NCBI RefSeq assembly: GCF_016908145.1
Contig: NZ_JAFBDI010000022.1
Location: 1-37,427 of the forward strand
Direction of reading: 5' to 3'
DNA length: 37,427 nt
DNA from: Marinitoga litoralis
Lineage (GTDB): Bacteria > Thermotogota > Thermotogae > Petrotogales > Petrotogaceae
Shown: piece by piece, positions 1 through 9,112 of the stretch
Position numbering within the stretch: position 1 is the first letter of the stretch
How the letters are laid out: each line of letters opens with the position of its first letter
Made by a program: the position numbers and the translations under genes
Notes under the pieces: model-generated
Databases searched by the model: none
Told to the model about the DNA's origin: nothing
What the model saw: only the letters and a program-made list of their open reading frames with translations

Positions 1-52
1 TGAAAAAATTCATAAAAATACTTAAAAATTTCCAATATTTCTCAAAAAAATA

Positions 53-84
53 CCCCATCCTTGGCTATACCAGGATGGGGTTTG
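53..84. terminator. Hairpin, probable terminator of an upstream gene
   Basis: Nine perfect base pairs (53-61 with 72-80, CCCCATCCT/AGGATGGGG) enclose a short loop that can add two further G-C pairs. On the plus strand only a short TTTG follows. On the minus strand the hairpin is followed by a run of about seven T, so it fits a minus-strand terminator better, although no minus-strand gene lies directly to its right. It may be bidirectional. Confidence 0.55.
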
Positions 85-95
85 TCTACAATCTG

Positions 96-124
96 CAAGC
101 GCATTTTGCGCTTGTTTCTTTTTT
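96..124 (+). terminator. Rho-independent terminator
   Basis: Perfect 8-bp stem (96-103 CAAGCGCA with 107-114 TGCGCTTG), 3-nt loop, followed directly by TTTCTTTTTT at 115-124. This is a classic intrinsic terminator reading rightwards. It would end transcription from a gene left of the window and insulate the importer operon. Confidence 0.75.
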
Positions 125-285
125 AAATACAGACAGGAAATAAAAGAAAATAAGAATAATCATGAGAATATGAAAGAATTTTCATAATAATTAGATATTT
201 TTTTTATATTACAATTAATTATAAAGAAATATTAAATATAATTAGTTTGTCATGCCTTAACCTTTTAGAAATTATCATAAAGTAT
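125..285. other. AT-rich gene-free leader region
   Basis: Together with the two hairpins this makes a gene-free stretch of about 350 bases at the left edge. It holds long A/T runs and no convincing ORF, RNA gene or repeat. The only functional signal I see is the promoter at its right end. Confidence 0.5.
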
Positions 286-314
286 TTGTAATTTTAGATT
301 TTTTGTGGTAAAAT
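286..314 (+). promoter_or_regulatory. Promoter of the family 5 binding-protein gene
   Basis: -35 TTGTAA (286-291), 17-bp spacer, -10 TAAAAT (309-314), about 36 bases upstream of the ATG. A strong ribosome-binding site (AAGGAGGGG, about 337-345) follows. Confidence 0.65.
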
Positions 315-350
315 AATACCGGAATAAATTTTATACAAGGAGGGGACAGT

Positions 351-2183
351 ATGAAGAAACTTTTAGTAGCACTTTTATTAGTATTTTCTATTTTCACATT
401 TGCAGAAGTTATGAACCCCAACACTATAGTTGATGTAACTATTGGGGAACCTGATACTTTAGATCCACATCAAGCATATGATACAGCTAGTGGTGAAGTT
501 ATTTTTAACGTGTACGATAACCTTATTGAATATGTTGGTTCAAGTTTAAGTAAATTTGCACCAAGAATTGCAGAATCATGGGAAATCGATGGAAACACAG
601 TTAGATTCAAAATCAGAAAAGGTGTTAAATTCCACAGTGGAAATGAATTAACACCATATGATGTTGAATACACATTTGAAAGAGCATTAATAGGTAACCC
701 TGGTGGAGGACCTATCTGGATGTTATACGAAGTATTCTTTGGTGATTACTTCAGCTTAAAATCAGCAGTTGCAGGATTAACAGGACATTCATGGTCAGAT
801 TTAGTAGATGCTGACAAAAATCCTGTAAGCGATGAAGCAAAACAAATTTTATTAGACTTCTATAAAAATTATATTGATTCAAAAGTAGAAGTAGATGGAG
901 ATTATGTAGTATTCCATTTAGCAGCTCCAAAAGTATACTTCTTAAATATTATTGCACAAGGTTCATCATGGGGAGCAATTTTAGATAGTAAAGCAGCTAT
1001 GGACTTAGGATTATGGGATGGAAAAGAAGACGGATGGTGGAAATTCCACGATTGGAAAAAAGAAGATTCACCATTATATGCAAAAGAAATCGGTTCAGGT
1101 CCATATGAATTAGTAGAATGGAACAGAGCAGAACAAAAAGTAATATTAAAAGCATTCCCAGAATACTGGAGAGGTCCTGCAAAAGTTGAAAACGTAGTTA
1201 TCTGGGGAGTAGATGAATGGTCAACAAGAAAAGCATTATTAGAAAAAGGTGAAGCTGATATTGTTGCAGTACCTGCTCAATATTTAAGTCAAATAAAAGG
1301 AAATCCTGATATTGAAATCATTGAAGGATTACCATCAGTATCAGTAACAACATTAAACTTCAACTGGCAAGTAAAACCAGATTCACCATATATTGGAAGC
1401 GGAAAGTTAGATGGTGAAGGTATTCCAACAACATTCTTTGCAGATAAAAATGTAAGATTAGGATTCATTTATTCATTTGATTACCAAAAAATGATCGATG
1501 ATGTATTAGACGGTTATGGAGAATTAGTACCTACAGCAATGCCAAAAGGATTCTTAGGTTACTCAGATGAATTACCAAAACCAAAATTCGATTTAGCTGA
1601 AGCAACAAAATACTTCAAGAGAGCATATAGAGGACAATTATGGAGAAAAGGTTTCAAAATGACAATTCTTTACAACACAGGTAATGCTGCAAGACAAAAA
1701 TCTGCAGAATTATTAGCAGATTCATTAAAGAAAATTAATCCTAAATTCCAAGCAGAAGTTAGAGGAGTTCAATGGCCAACATTCTTAGATGCTAGAAAAA
1801 ATGGAAAAATGCCATTATACATCTTAGGTTGGTTAGCAGATTATCCTGATCCAAACAACTTTATCTACACATTCTATCATTCAGATGGTGACTATGGTTA
1901 CTACTTTGGTGATAAATATGCTGAATTTGCAAATGCACCACAAGCATTCTTTGGTGGTAAATCATTAAATGAAATGATTTCTGAAGCATCAGCATTAACA
2001 GATCCTGCAGAAAGAGAAAAGATTTATATCCAAGTACAAGAATTTGTTATAAGAGAAGGTTTAGGTGTTCCATTATATCAACCAGTTGGTGTAAGAGTTC
2101 ACAGAAAATGGTTAAAAGGTTGGTATCCAAATTCAATCAGACCAGGTGACGATTACTACAGATACTGGAAATCAGAAGAATAA
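351..2183 (+). CDS. ABC transporter substrate-binding protein, family 5 (oligopeptide/dipeptide type)
   Basis: Exported solute-binding protein that captures ligand outside the membrane for the permease/ATPase genes downstream. Residues 1-18 form a signal peptide (KK, then a hydrophobic core, cleavage near FTFA). No lipobox cysteine is seen, so it is probably soluble or held in the periplasm under the toga. Family 5 features include the early GEPDTLDPH segment, the FHSGNELTPYDVEYTFER segment near residues 86-103, and a late YPDPNNF stretch. At 610 residues it is slightly long for the family. Codon use is noticeably uniform (TTA, AGA, CCA), as expected for an abundant protein. Its own promoter and terminator allow higher expression than the membrane components. 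In Thermotogota this family binds sugars as well as peptides, so the ligand is open. Confidence 0.93.
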   Translation: MKKLLVALLLVFSIFTFAEVMNPNTIVDVTIGEPDTLDPHQAYDTASGEVIFNVYDNLIEYVGSSLSKFAPRIAESWEIDGNTVRFKIRKGVKFHSGNELTPYDVEYTFERALIGNPGGGPIWMLYEVFFGDYFSLKSAVAGLTGHSWSDLVDADKNPVSDEAKQILLDFYKNYIDSKVEVDGDYVVFHLAAPKVYFLNIIAQGSSWGAILDSKAAMDLGLWDGKEDGWWKFHDWKKEDSPLYAKEIGSGPYELVEWNRAEQKVILKAFPEYWRGPAKVENVVIWGVDEWSTRKALLEKGEADIVAVPAQYLSQIKGNPDIEIIEGLPSVSVTTLNFNWQVKPDSPYIGSGKLDGEGIPTTFFADKNVRLGFIYSFDYQKMIDDVLDGYGELVPTAMPKGFLGYSDELPKPKFDLAEATKYFKRAYRGQLWRKGFKMTILYNTGNAARQKSAELLADSLKKINPKFQAEVRGVQWPTFLDARKNGKMPLYILGWLADYPDPNNFIYTFYHSDGDYGYYFGDKYAEFANAPQAFFGGKSLNEMISEASALTDPAEREKIYIQVQEFVIREGLGVPLYQPVGVRVHRKWLKGWYPNSIRPGDDYYRYWKSEE

Positions 2184-2244
2184 TAAATTAGGAAGAATAT
2201 TAAATTATTTAAAAAAAATTAGTTAATAACATTTATTTCAATTT

Positions 2245-2277
2245 AAGGGGAGGGGAATAGCCTTCCCCTTATTTTTT
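2245..2277 (+). terminator. Terminator after the binding-protein gene
   Basis: AAGGGGA at 2245-2251 pairs with TCCCCTT at 2264-2270, with extra inner G-C pairs, followed by a T-rich tract ATTTTTTTCTTTTTT. It lies between the binding-protein gene and the permease genes and should reduce read-through. Confidence 0.75.
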
Positions 2278-2283
2278 TCTTTT

Positions 2284-2310
2284 TTGAATGTTATGTTTCT
2301 ATGGTATAAT
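2284..2310 (+). promoter_or_regulatory. Second promoter, for the permease/ATPase genes
   Basis: Extended -10 element TGgTATAAT (2302-2310) with a TTGAAT-like -35 at 2284-2289, spacing 15 bp. It sits directly after the terminator and about 40 bases before the permease start, so the membrane components appear to have separate transcription. Confidence 0.55.
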
Positions 2311-2349
2311 ATATTGGTTTTTAATAATAATTTTTATGGAGGTGCTTGT

Positions 2350-3387
2350 ATGACGGCGTATATTATTAGGAGGTTGTTATTATTACCTCTTATAATTTTT
2401 GGGGTTACCCTAATAGTTTTCTCCATGATGCAATTACTCGGAGAAGACCAATTATTAGCTGCATATGTTGATCCAAACTCTTTAGATAAGATGTCAGTTG
2501 AAGAGTTGGAAATGGTTAAAGAGAAGTATGGGTTAAATGATGATCCATTTACAAGATATGTTAAATGGATTGGATCTGTTGCACAAGGTGACTTAGGATG
2601 GTCAATTGTGGGTAAAGAACCAGTAGCTAAAGCAATTTTGCACAGATTACCTTCTTCTTTAGAATTAGCTTTATATGCTATATTCCCAATAATTGGTGTG
2701 GGAGTATGGTTAGGTGTTCAGGCAGCATTGCATAGAAATAAATGGCAGGATCAGCTAATTAGAATTTTTTCTATTGTAGGTTGGTCATTCCCGGATTTTG
2801 TTTTTGGTTTATTAGTTCTTATGGTATTTTATAGTTGGCTTGGTTGGTTCCCCCCTGGAAGAGTTAGTCTGCAAGTTGCAAATATAATCAACTCGCCAGA
2901 CTTTCATCAATATACTAAATTAGTTACTATTGATGGATTATTAAATGGAAGAATTGATGTATTTTGGGATGGTTTAAGACATTTAATTGGCCCTATATTA
3001 ACATTATCCTACTTATGGTGGGCATATTTGATCAGAATTACAAGATCATCAATGTTAGAAGTATTAAGTAAAGATTATGTTAGAACAGCAAGAGCAAAAG
3101 GATTATCAGAAAAAGTTGTTATAAATAAACATGCTAAAAGAAATGCTTTAATCCCTGTAGCTACAGTTGCAGGTTCAATGATTATAGGTTTAATAATGGG
3201 TGTTATTATTGTTGAAACAATCTTTGTTAGACCTGGTATAGGAAGTTTTGCAGCTAAAGCTGCAGGACAACTTGATTATGCTTCAATTATGGGTATGTTA
3301 TTATTCTCATCATTCTTATTAATCGTTGGTAATTTGATCATAGACATATCATATGCATTAATCGATCCAAGAATTAGATACGAGTGA
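2350..3387 (+). CDS. ABC transporter permease, DppB/OppB family
   Basis: Inner-membrane permease that pairs with the next gene to form the translocation channel. The protein has 345 residues, the usual length. It shows an N-terminal membrane segment beginning MTAYIIRRLLLLPL, the family's loop ending in EKYGLNDDPFTRYVKW, and five further hydrophobic segments. The cytoplasmic EAA-type loop (YVRTARAKGLSEKVVINKHA) contacts an ATPase. The frame is open upstream to 2284, but GGAGGTG at about 2338-2344 places the start at ATG 2350, giving a normal family N-terminus. Eleven bases separate it from the next gene. Confidence 0.93.
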   Translation: MTAYIIRRLLLLPLIIFGVTLIVFSMMQLLGEDQLLAAYVDPNSLDKMSVEELEMVKEKYGLNDDPFTRYVKWIGSVAQGDLGWSIVGKEPVAKAILHRLPSSLELALYAIFPIIGVGVWLGVQAALHRNKWQDQLIRIFSIVGWSFPDFVFGLLVLMVFYSWLGWFPPGRVSLQVANIINSPDFHQYTKLVTIDGLLNGRIDVFWDGLRHLIGPILTLSYLWWAYLIRITRSSMLEVLSKDYVRTARAKGLSEKVVINKHAKRNALIPVATVAGSMIIGLIMGVIIVETIFVRPGIGSFAAKAAGQLDYASIMGMLLFSSFLLIVGNLIIDISYALIDPRIRYE

Positions 3388-3398
3388 GGTGAGTTGAA

Positions 3399-4769
3399 AT
3401 GAATGAAGAATTAAAAAGAGCTCTTAGGAAGTTCTATAAAAACCCTTCGGCTATGTTGGGTATAATACTTTTAATATTTTTTATTTTAGTAGCAGCTTTT
3501 GCTCCATTATTAGCGCCACCACAAATTCCAATTGATCCTGATATAGAAAACATGGAACAAATGTTAAACGAATTAGAAGAAACAAAAAATGCTGACTTAA
3601 TAGACGATTTAACAATGTCTTTTACAGATTATTATGATTTTACATATGGATTCTATTTGGACTATTCTGAAGATGTAAAGAATTTAAAAGAAGTTTTAAA
3701 AGAATATCAATCTAACAAAACTAAAGAAAATTTAAATAGGTTAATAGATGCATTAACTCCATTAACTGAAGAATATATATTAGATGAATCTTATTTAACA
3801 AATTTACAAGATAATATAGACGACGAAAAAAAGTTTAATGCTGCAATAAAAGAATTGGAAAAAGGTATAGATAGCTTTTTAGCAAAAGCAAAAAATGCTG
3901 AAAAAATGAATACAGAATTAGAAGAAATTAATTCAAAAAACGGTTCAGTTGAGGAATTTTTAAATCCAGCAAAAAAATACTTTAAAGATTTAAAATCAAA
4001 TTATATTAAAGATTTGAATTATGATCCATATGTTATGCCTATAGTAACATATGAAAACACACCTCAACCACCTTCTAAAGAATATCCATTTGGTATTAGT
4101 AATGGAAGAGATATCTATTATGGTGTTGTTTGGGGTACAAGAACAGGTTTTAAAATTGGTTTAATAGTTGTTATTTCAGCTACAATTATAGGTTTATTTA
4201 TAGGTTCTATATCCGCATATTTTGGTGGATGGGTTGATGAAGTATTAATGAGAATTACTGATATTTTCATGTCTATTCCATTCATGTTATCAGCAATGGT
4301 GTTAACAACTGTTTTAGGTACAGGTCTTGATAAGGTTATGATTGCTATGATTGTATTTGGATGGATGGGTTCTGCAAGATTAATTAGAGGTAATATCTTG
4401 CAAGCAAAAAATGACCAATATGTTTTAGCAGCAAAAGCTTTAGGTGTAAAAGATTCTGTAATTATCGTTAAACATATTTTACCAAATACAATTTTCCCTG
4501 TTTTAATTCAAGCATCAATGAGAATTGGTTCTATGGTTATTACAGCTGCTGTTTTAAGTTTCTTGGGTGTAGGTGCTCCTCAAGGTTATGCTGATTGGGG
4601 TTCAATATTAAATTATGCAAGAAACTGGATATTAGGTGGAACAGGTGGAGCATTCCAATACTGGTATACTATAGTATACCCAGGTACAGCTATGGTATTA
4701 TTTGTTTTAGCATGGAACTTAGTTGGAGACGCTCTCAGAGATATATTTGATCCGAAACTACGTGGTTAG
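3399..4769 (+). CDS. ABC transporter permease, DppC/OppC family, with large extracytoplasmic insertion
   Basis: Partner permease of the preceding gene. It has 456 residues; the family usually has about 280-320. After the first membrane segment (about residues 19-40) comes a hydrophilic, charged, mostly helical stretch to about residue 215 with many Glu and Lys and coiled-coil character. The normal family sequence then resumes with YPFGISNGRDIYYGVVWGT, which aligns with the usual HPFGTDxxGRD region. The core membrane segments and the EAA loop (YVLAAKALGVKDSVIIVKHI) are intact. The insertion should lie outside the membrane, where the binding protein docks. The start has a GAGGTGA ribosome site just upstream. 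Confidence 0.92.
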   Translation: MNEELKRALRKFYKNPSAMLGIILLIFFILVAAFAPLLAPPQIPIDPDIENMEQMLNELEETKNADLIDDLTMSFTDYYDFTYGFYLDYSEDVKNLKEVLKEYQSNKTKENLNRLIDALTPLTEEYILDESYLTNLQDNIDDEKKFNAAIKELEKGIDSFLAKAKNAEKMNTELEEINSKNGSVEEFLNPAKKYFKDLKSNYIKDLNYDPYVMPIVTYENTPQPPSKEYPFGISNGRDIYYGVVWGTRTGFKIGLIVVISATIIGLFIGSISAYFGGWVDEVLMRITDIFMSIPFMLSAMVLTTVLGTGLDKVMIAMIVFGWMGSARLIRGNILQAKNDQYVLAAKALGVKDSVIIVKHILPNTIFPVLIQASMRIGSMVITAAVLSFLGVGAPQGYADWGSILNYARNWILGGTGGAFQYWYTIVYPGTAMVLFVLAWNLVGDALRDIFDPKLRG

Positions 4770-4783
4770 GAAGGAGGCAAACA

Positions 4784-5791
4784 ATGAAAGAGCCAATATT
4801 AAAAGTAAATAATTTACATACATATTTTGATACAGAAGATGGTGAAGTAAGAGCTGTTAGAGGAGTTTCTTTTGATGTGCATGAAGGAGAAACTATAGCA
4901 ATAGTTGGTGAATCAGGTTCTGGTAAATCAGTAACTTCTTTGAGTATAATGAGATTACTTGATGAAAATGGTAGAATTGCCGATGGTGAAATATTATATA
5001 AGGGACAAGATATAACTAAGATCCCTGATGAAGATATGAGACATATTAGAGGAAAAGAAATTGCTATGATTTTCCAAGAACCAATGACAGCATTAAACCC
5101 AGTATTTACTGTTGGTGATCAAATAATTGAAATGATTATGCTTCACATGGGCATGGATGAAAAAGCTGCTAGACAAAGAGCTATAGACTTATTAAGAAAA
5201 GTTGGAATTCCTGAACCAGAAAAACGTGTTGATCAATATCCACATGAATTATCAGGTGGTATGAGACAAAGAGCTATGATTGCAATGGCTTTGTCATGTA
5301 ATCCAAAAGTATTAATTGCAGATGAGCCTACCACAGCGCTTGATGTTACAATTCAAGCTCAAATATTAGAATTAATGAAAGAATTACAAAAAGAATACGG
5401 TATGGCAATTATATTTATAACTCACGATTTAGGTGTTGTTGCAGAAATGGCAGATAAAGCTGCAGTTATGTATGCTGGTAAAGTTGTAGAATATGGGGAT
5501 ATAGTGTCTATATTTAAAAGACCAAAGAACCCATATACATGGGGATTAATGCAATCTATACCTAAATTAAATGAAGAAGTAGATAGATTGATGTCAATAC
5601 CAGGAACAGTTCCAAACCCAAGAAGATTCCCTAAAGGATGTGGGTTTTCAAATAGATGTTTCTTAGCAAAAGAAAGATGTAAAGATGAAATGCCAGAATT
5701 AGTAGAAGTTGAACCAGGACATTATTCAAGATGTTTCTACATTGATGAATTGGTTAAAGAAGTAGAGAACTCAAGGGTAGGTGAAAAATGA
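4784..5791 (+). CDS. ABC transporter ATP-binding protein, DppD/OppD family
   Basis: Cytoplasmic ATPase driving the importer, 335 residues. Walker A is GESGSGKS (42-49), the Q-loop lies in IFQEPM, the signature is LSGGM (156-160), Walker B is [12 protein letters not shown] (176-187), and the H-loop is ITHDLG. The C-terminal oligopeptide-transporter domain contains C286, C292, C299 and C317 in the spacing associated with an iron-sulfur cluster in recently studied Dpp/Opp ATPases (established for some homologues, inferred here). Ribosome site AAGGAGG lies 7 bases upstream. It overlaps the next gene by 4 bases, so the two ATPases are probably translationally coupled. Confidence 0.95.
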   Translation: MKEPILKVNNLHTYFDTEDGEVRAVRGVSFDVHEGETIAIVGESGSGKSVTSLSIMRLLDENGRIADGEILYKGQDITKIPDEDMRHIRGKEIAMIFQEPMTALNPVFTVGDQIIEMIMLHMGMDEKAARQRAIDLLRKVGIPEPEKRVDQYPHELSGGMRQRAMIAMALSCNPKVLIADEPTTALDVTIQAQILELMKELQKEYGMAIIFITHDLGVVAEMADKAAVMYAGKVVEYGDIVSIFKRPKNPYTWGLMQSIPKLNEEVDRLMSIPGTVPNPRRFPKGCGFSNRCFLAKERCKDEMPELVEVEPGHYSRCFYIDELVKEVENSRVGEK

Positions 5792-6969
5792 TGTCTCAGA
5801 AAAAAGTTCTTTTACAAGTTGATAATCTAAAAAAATATTTCCCAGTAAGAGCAGGAGTTTTCAAAAAGGTTGTAGCTCATGTACAAGCAGTTGATGACAT
5901 ATCATTTAAAGTATATGAAGGAGAAACAATAGGATTAGTTGGGGAATCTGGTTGTGGAAAAAGTACAACTGGTATGACAGTATTAAGATTATTAGACCCA
6001 ACAGGTGGAAGAATTGTAGTTGATGGTTTAGATACAACACCTATGTTCATGAAATCATCTAAAGCTAGAAAATATATAAATGAAACGTATGTTAATAAAT
6101 TTAATGAATTAAAAAACAAGTATAAAACAGAAGATGAAGTAATTAAAAATTTAAAAGATGATATAGATAAGAAATACGCAGAAATATATTTTAGTAAAGG
6201 ATATAATGGATTACATGAAGAAATGTTATCTAAATTAGAAGAAAAAAGAAAATGGTTTAGAAGAAATATGCAAATTATTTTCCAAGATCCATATTCTTCA
6301 TTAAACCCAAGATTAAGAATTAGAAGTATTATTGCTGAGGGTTTATTTACACACGGATTAGTAAAAAATGGTGCAGAAGCTACTGAAAAAATAAAAGATT
6401 TATTAGAAAGAGTTGGATTATCTTCAGAATATATTTATAGATTCCCACATGAATTTTCTGGTGGTCAAAGACAAAGAATTGGTATTGCTAGAGCATTAGC
6501 TTTAAATCCAAAATTAATTGTTGCTGATGAAGCTGTTTCTGCTTTAGACGTTTCAATTCAATCACAAGTTATTAACTTATTAGAAGATTTACAAAATGAA
6601 TATAAATTAACATATGTATTTATTGCACACGATTTAGCTGTTGTTAAACATATATCTGATAGAATTGCTGTTATGTATCTTGGTAAAATTGTTGAATTAG
6701 CTGATAAGAAAGAATTATTTGACAATCCATTACATCCATATACAGTTTCATTAATGTCAGCAATTCCTATTCCAGATCCTGAATACAAAAAGAAGAGAAT
6801 TATTTTACAAGGAGATGTTCCTAGTCCAATTAATCCACCAAGTGGATGTAGATTCCATACAAGATGCCCAATAGCAAAAGATATCTGTTCAAAACAAGAA
6901 CCACCACTAGTAGAATTAGAAAATGGACATCAAGTTGCATGTCATTTTGCAGGACAATTTAAAGGATAA
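5788..6969 (+). CDS. ABC transporter ATP-binding protein, DppF/OppF family, with internal insertion
   Basis: Second ATPase, forming a heterodimer with the preceding protein. At 393 residues it is longer than the usual 320-330. Walker A is GESGCGKST (52-60), Q-loop MQIIFQDP (161-168), signature FSGGQ (223-227), Walker [13 protein letters not shown] (243-254), H-loop IAHDLA. Between Walker A and the Q-loop, about residues 90-150 form an extra Lys/Glu-rich, probably helical segment. The C-terminal domain keeps four cysteines ([19 protein letters not shown]) as in iron-sulfur-binding family members. Start is ATG 5788 or the adjacent ATG 5791, with ATGATG overlapping the previous stop. Confidence 0.94.
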   Translation: MMSQKKVLLQVDNLKKYFPVRAGVFKKVVAHVQAVDDISFKVYEGETIGLVGESGCGKSTTGMTVLRLLDPTGGRIVVDGLDTTPMFMKSSKARKYINETYVNKFNELKNKYKTEDEVIKNLKDDIDKKYAEIYFSKGYNGLHEEMLSKLEEKRKWFRRNMQIIFQDPYSSLNPRLRIRSIIAEGLFTHGLVKNGAEATEKIKDLLERVGLSSEYIYRFPHEFSGGQRQRIGIARALALNPKLIVADEAVSALDVSIQSQVINLLEDLQNEYKLTYVFIAHDLAVVKHISDRIAVMYLGKIVELADKKELFDNPLHPYTVSLMSAIPIPDPEYKKKRIILQGDVPSPINPPSGCRFHTRCPIAKDICSKQEPPLVELENGHQVACHFAGQFKG

Positions 6970-6971
6970 TA

Positions 6972-7005
6972 AAAGCAGCCATCAATGATGGCTGCTTTAT
7001 ATTTT
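6972..7005. terminator. Bidirectional terminator
   Basis: Perfect 12-bp stem (6972-6983 with 6987-6998, AAAGCAGCCATC/GATGGCTGCTTT) with a 3-nt loop. It is flanked by A-rich sequence on the left and T-rich sequence on the right. It separates the importer operon from the convergent phosphodiesterase gene and probably serves both. Confidence 0.8.
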
Positions 7006-7023
7006 ATGTATTATAATAATATA

Positions 7024-7740
7024 TCATTTATTATAATATTCAACAATAGTTTCAACATTATCAGTAATTATAGCATCAAAATATCCGTCTAAACTTTCTA
7101 AAGTTTCAATATCATTTAAAGTCCAAAAGACTATATGTAACCCTAATTCCATTAATTGAGAAATTAATGTCTTATAATTTTCTAAACCTAGCATTTCTAT
7201 CCCTTCTACTGGTAAATTAATAGAATAAAAATTTAATTCATTATGAAGTGGTATAATTTTATCTATCATTTCTTTCTCTTCAATTAATAACCCTAAATCA
7301 ATATTATTATCTAAATTTCTTAATTTTTTTAGAGCTTCAACATTAAAGGAAGAAAATAGAACTCTTTCTAATGCATTAAAACTTTTTACAGTATTATATG
7401 CCATTTCTGTTGCATCAACATTTTTAATTTCAACGTTAATATATGAATAATCTGGTAATTTGATAAATACTTCTTCTAAAGTTGGTATTGGCTCTCCACC
7501 GTTTTTAATTTTCTTAATTTCTTTAGAAGTTAAATCAATAATTTTGGTATTATCTCCAGTGATTTTCTCAAAATTATCATCGTGATAAATTATCAATGCT
7601 CCATCTTTTGAAAGTTGAACATCTAATTCTACACCATCTGCTCCATATTCTATTGCTTTTTTGAAAGCTAAAATAGTATTTTCTGGATATTTAGCTCTAT
7701 ACCCTCTATGTCCTAATATAACTGGACGTTCTTTTGCCAT
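7024..7740 (-). CDS. Glycerophosphodiester phosphodiesterase family protein
   Basis: Predicted to hydrolyse glycerophosphodiesters from phospholipid turnover to glycerol 3-phosphate and an alcohol. The 238-residue TIM-barrel protein shows the family hallmarks: LGHRGYR with catalytic His-Arg, PENT, ELDVQLSKDGALIIYHDD with metal and acid-base residues, a central NVEIKN strand, and TLND and DAIITDN near the end. No signal peptide is seen, so it is likely cytoplasmic, like short bacterial GDPDs. An in-frame GTG at 7749 overlaps the ribosome site; AAGGAG lies 8 bases before ATG 7740, which I chose. It is monocistronic. A minus-strand TATAAT at 7779-7774 is a possible -10 without a clear -35. Confidence 0.92.
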   Translation of the reverse strand: MAKERPVILGHRGYRAKYPENTILAFKKAIEYGADGVELDVQLSKDGALIIYHDDNFEKITGDNTKIIDLTSKEIKKIKNGGEPIPTLEEVFIKLPDYSYINVEIKNVDATEMAYNTVKSFNALERVLFSSFNVEALKKLRNLDNNIDLGLLIEEKEMIDKIIPLHNELNFYSINLPVEGIEMLGLENYKTLISQLMELGLHIVFWTLNDIETLESLDGYFDAIITDNVETIVEYYNK

Positions 7741-7818
7741 TTTATCCACTCCTTTTTATAATTGTCTATTTTTATTATACTATAATTTTATTAAAAAGTT
7801 TGTTATTCTATATTTTAC

Positions 7819-7848
7819 TTGATTTTTGTATCAATTTTGTTGTAAAAT
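7819..7848 (+). promoter_or_regulatory. Probable promoter of the dnaN operon
   Basis: -35 TTGATT (7819-7824), 18-bp spacer, -10 TAAAAT (7843-7848), 37 bases before the dnaN start. A strong AAAGGAGG site follows at about 7870-7877. Confidence 0.5.
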
Positions 7849-7885
7849 AAATATAAGAAAGAAATAAACTAAAGGAGGAAATAAA

Positions 7886-9112
7886 ATGATTTATAAGCTA
7901 GAAGTAGAAAGAAGTAAATTAAATAATTTAATGGATATGGCTGCAAAAGCGGTGGCTAAAAAAACAACAAACCCAATATTATCAGGATTTAAATTTTCTG
8001 TAAAAGACAATGATTTGCATTTATACGCTACAGATTTACAAACGGCTTTTCATGGTGTATTAAAAAATATTATTGTTGAAAAAGTAGAAAAAATAAATGA
8101 AGATTTATTTACTGAAAATTCAGAAGAAAATACAGAAGAAGTTCCTGAAACAGAAGTATTATTTGAAGAAGTAGCTAATGTTGAAATAAAACCAGAATTT
8201 GTTGTAGACGCTAGTTATTTTATGGATATAATTAAAAATTTAAGTTTTGAAAGTGTAAATATATACTTAGAAAATAGAAACATAAAAGTTATTGCTGGTA
8301 AATCAGAGTTCTTATTACCAACAATGAATGCAGATGAATTTCCTGAAATTGTTCCAAATAAAGTAGAAGAAGGATTAATGACTTTTGAAAGACAAAAATT
8401 ATTGTCAATGATAGAAAAAGTAATTTTTTGTGCATTGAGAGATTCAGAAAATATGTCAAGAAATTTAAATGGAGTATATTGGGACTTTAGAGAAGGTGGA
8501 TATTTAACATTAGTAGCAGCAGATGGTTATAGATTGGCATTAGCCGAATTATCTTTAGATATAATTAATACACCACCATCATTCCTATTATCTTTAAAGA
8601 GTATGGAAGAATTACAAAATGTTTTAAGAAGTTCAAAATCCGAAAATATCGACTTATTCTTTGATGGTTCAAGGGTATTATTCTTCTTAGATGATGAAAA
8701 TATTGAAATTATTTTAAATGTTGTTGATGCAACATTCCCAGATTATGTAAGAATTATTCCTCAAGCATTTAAAACAAAAGTAATAACATCTACAGATTTA
8801 TTCTTAAAAGTATTAAAAAGAGTTTCTATAGCTGCTAAGAATGATCAAATAAAAATGGAAATAAAAGATAGCATTATGGAATTAACTGCAAAATCTCCAG
8901 AAGTTGGTTTAGCAGTTGAAGAATTAGAAATAGAAAAAGAAGGTGAAGATATCATAATAGCATATTCACCTAAATATTTAAGAGAAGCTATAGATCATAT
9001 AGCAACATCTGAAGTTGAGTTTAATATTACTAGTGAAAGTTCCCAAACTATGATAAAACCTGTTGGTGATGATTCATATATGTATATTGTAATGCCTGTG
9101 AGGTTGAAATAG
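7886..9112 (+). CDS. dnaN: DNA polymerase III beta subunit (sliding clamp)
   Basis: Ring-shaped clamp that holds the replicative polymerase on DNA and serves as a docking platform for repair factors. The three-domain fold is recognisable along the length. Landmarks are KKTTNPILSGF near the N-terminus, MNADEFPEI, ENMSRNLNGVYWDF, DGYRLALAEL, LSLKSMEELQNVL, FPDYVRIIP and the C-terminal YIVMPVRLK. At 408 residues it is about 40 longer than the T. maritima clamp as I recall it. The excess is an acidic insertion at about residues 62-103 in domain 1 (many Glu, including ENSEENTEEVPETE). It heads an operon and its stop overlaps the ispF start. No dnaA is seen nearby. Confidence 0.97.
   Translation: MIYKLEVERSKLNNLMDMAAKAVAKKTTNPILSGFKFSVKDNDLHLYATDLQTAFHGVLKNIIVEKVEKINEDLFTENSEENTEEVPETEVLFEEVANVEIKPEFVVDASYFMDIIKNLSFESVNIYLENRNIKVIAGKSEFLLPTMNADEFPEIVPNKVEEGLMTFERQKLLSMIEKVIFCALRDSENMSRNLNGVYWDFREGGYLTLVAADGYRLALAELSLDIINTPPSFLLSLKSMEELQNVLRSSKSENIDLFFDGSRVLFFLDDENIEIILNVVDATFPDYVRIIPQAFKTKVITSTDLFLKVLKRVSIAAKNDQIKMEIKDSIMELTAKSPEVGLAVEELEIEKEGEDIIIAYSPKYLREAIDHIATSEVEFNITSESSQTMIKPVGDDSYMYIVMPVRLK

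Noticed and set aside
2284-2349. N-terminal extension of the DppB-like permease by 22 residues
   Set aside because: The -10 promoter element lies inside it and the strong ribosome site GGAGGTG points to ATG 2350.
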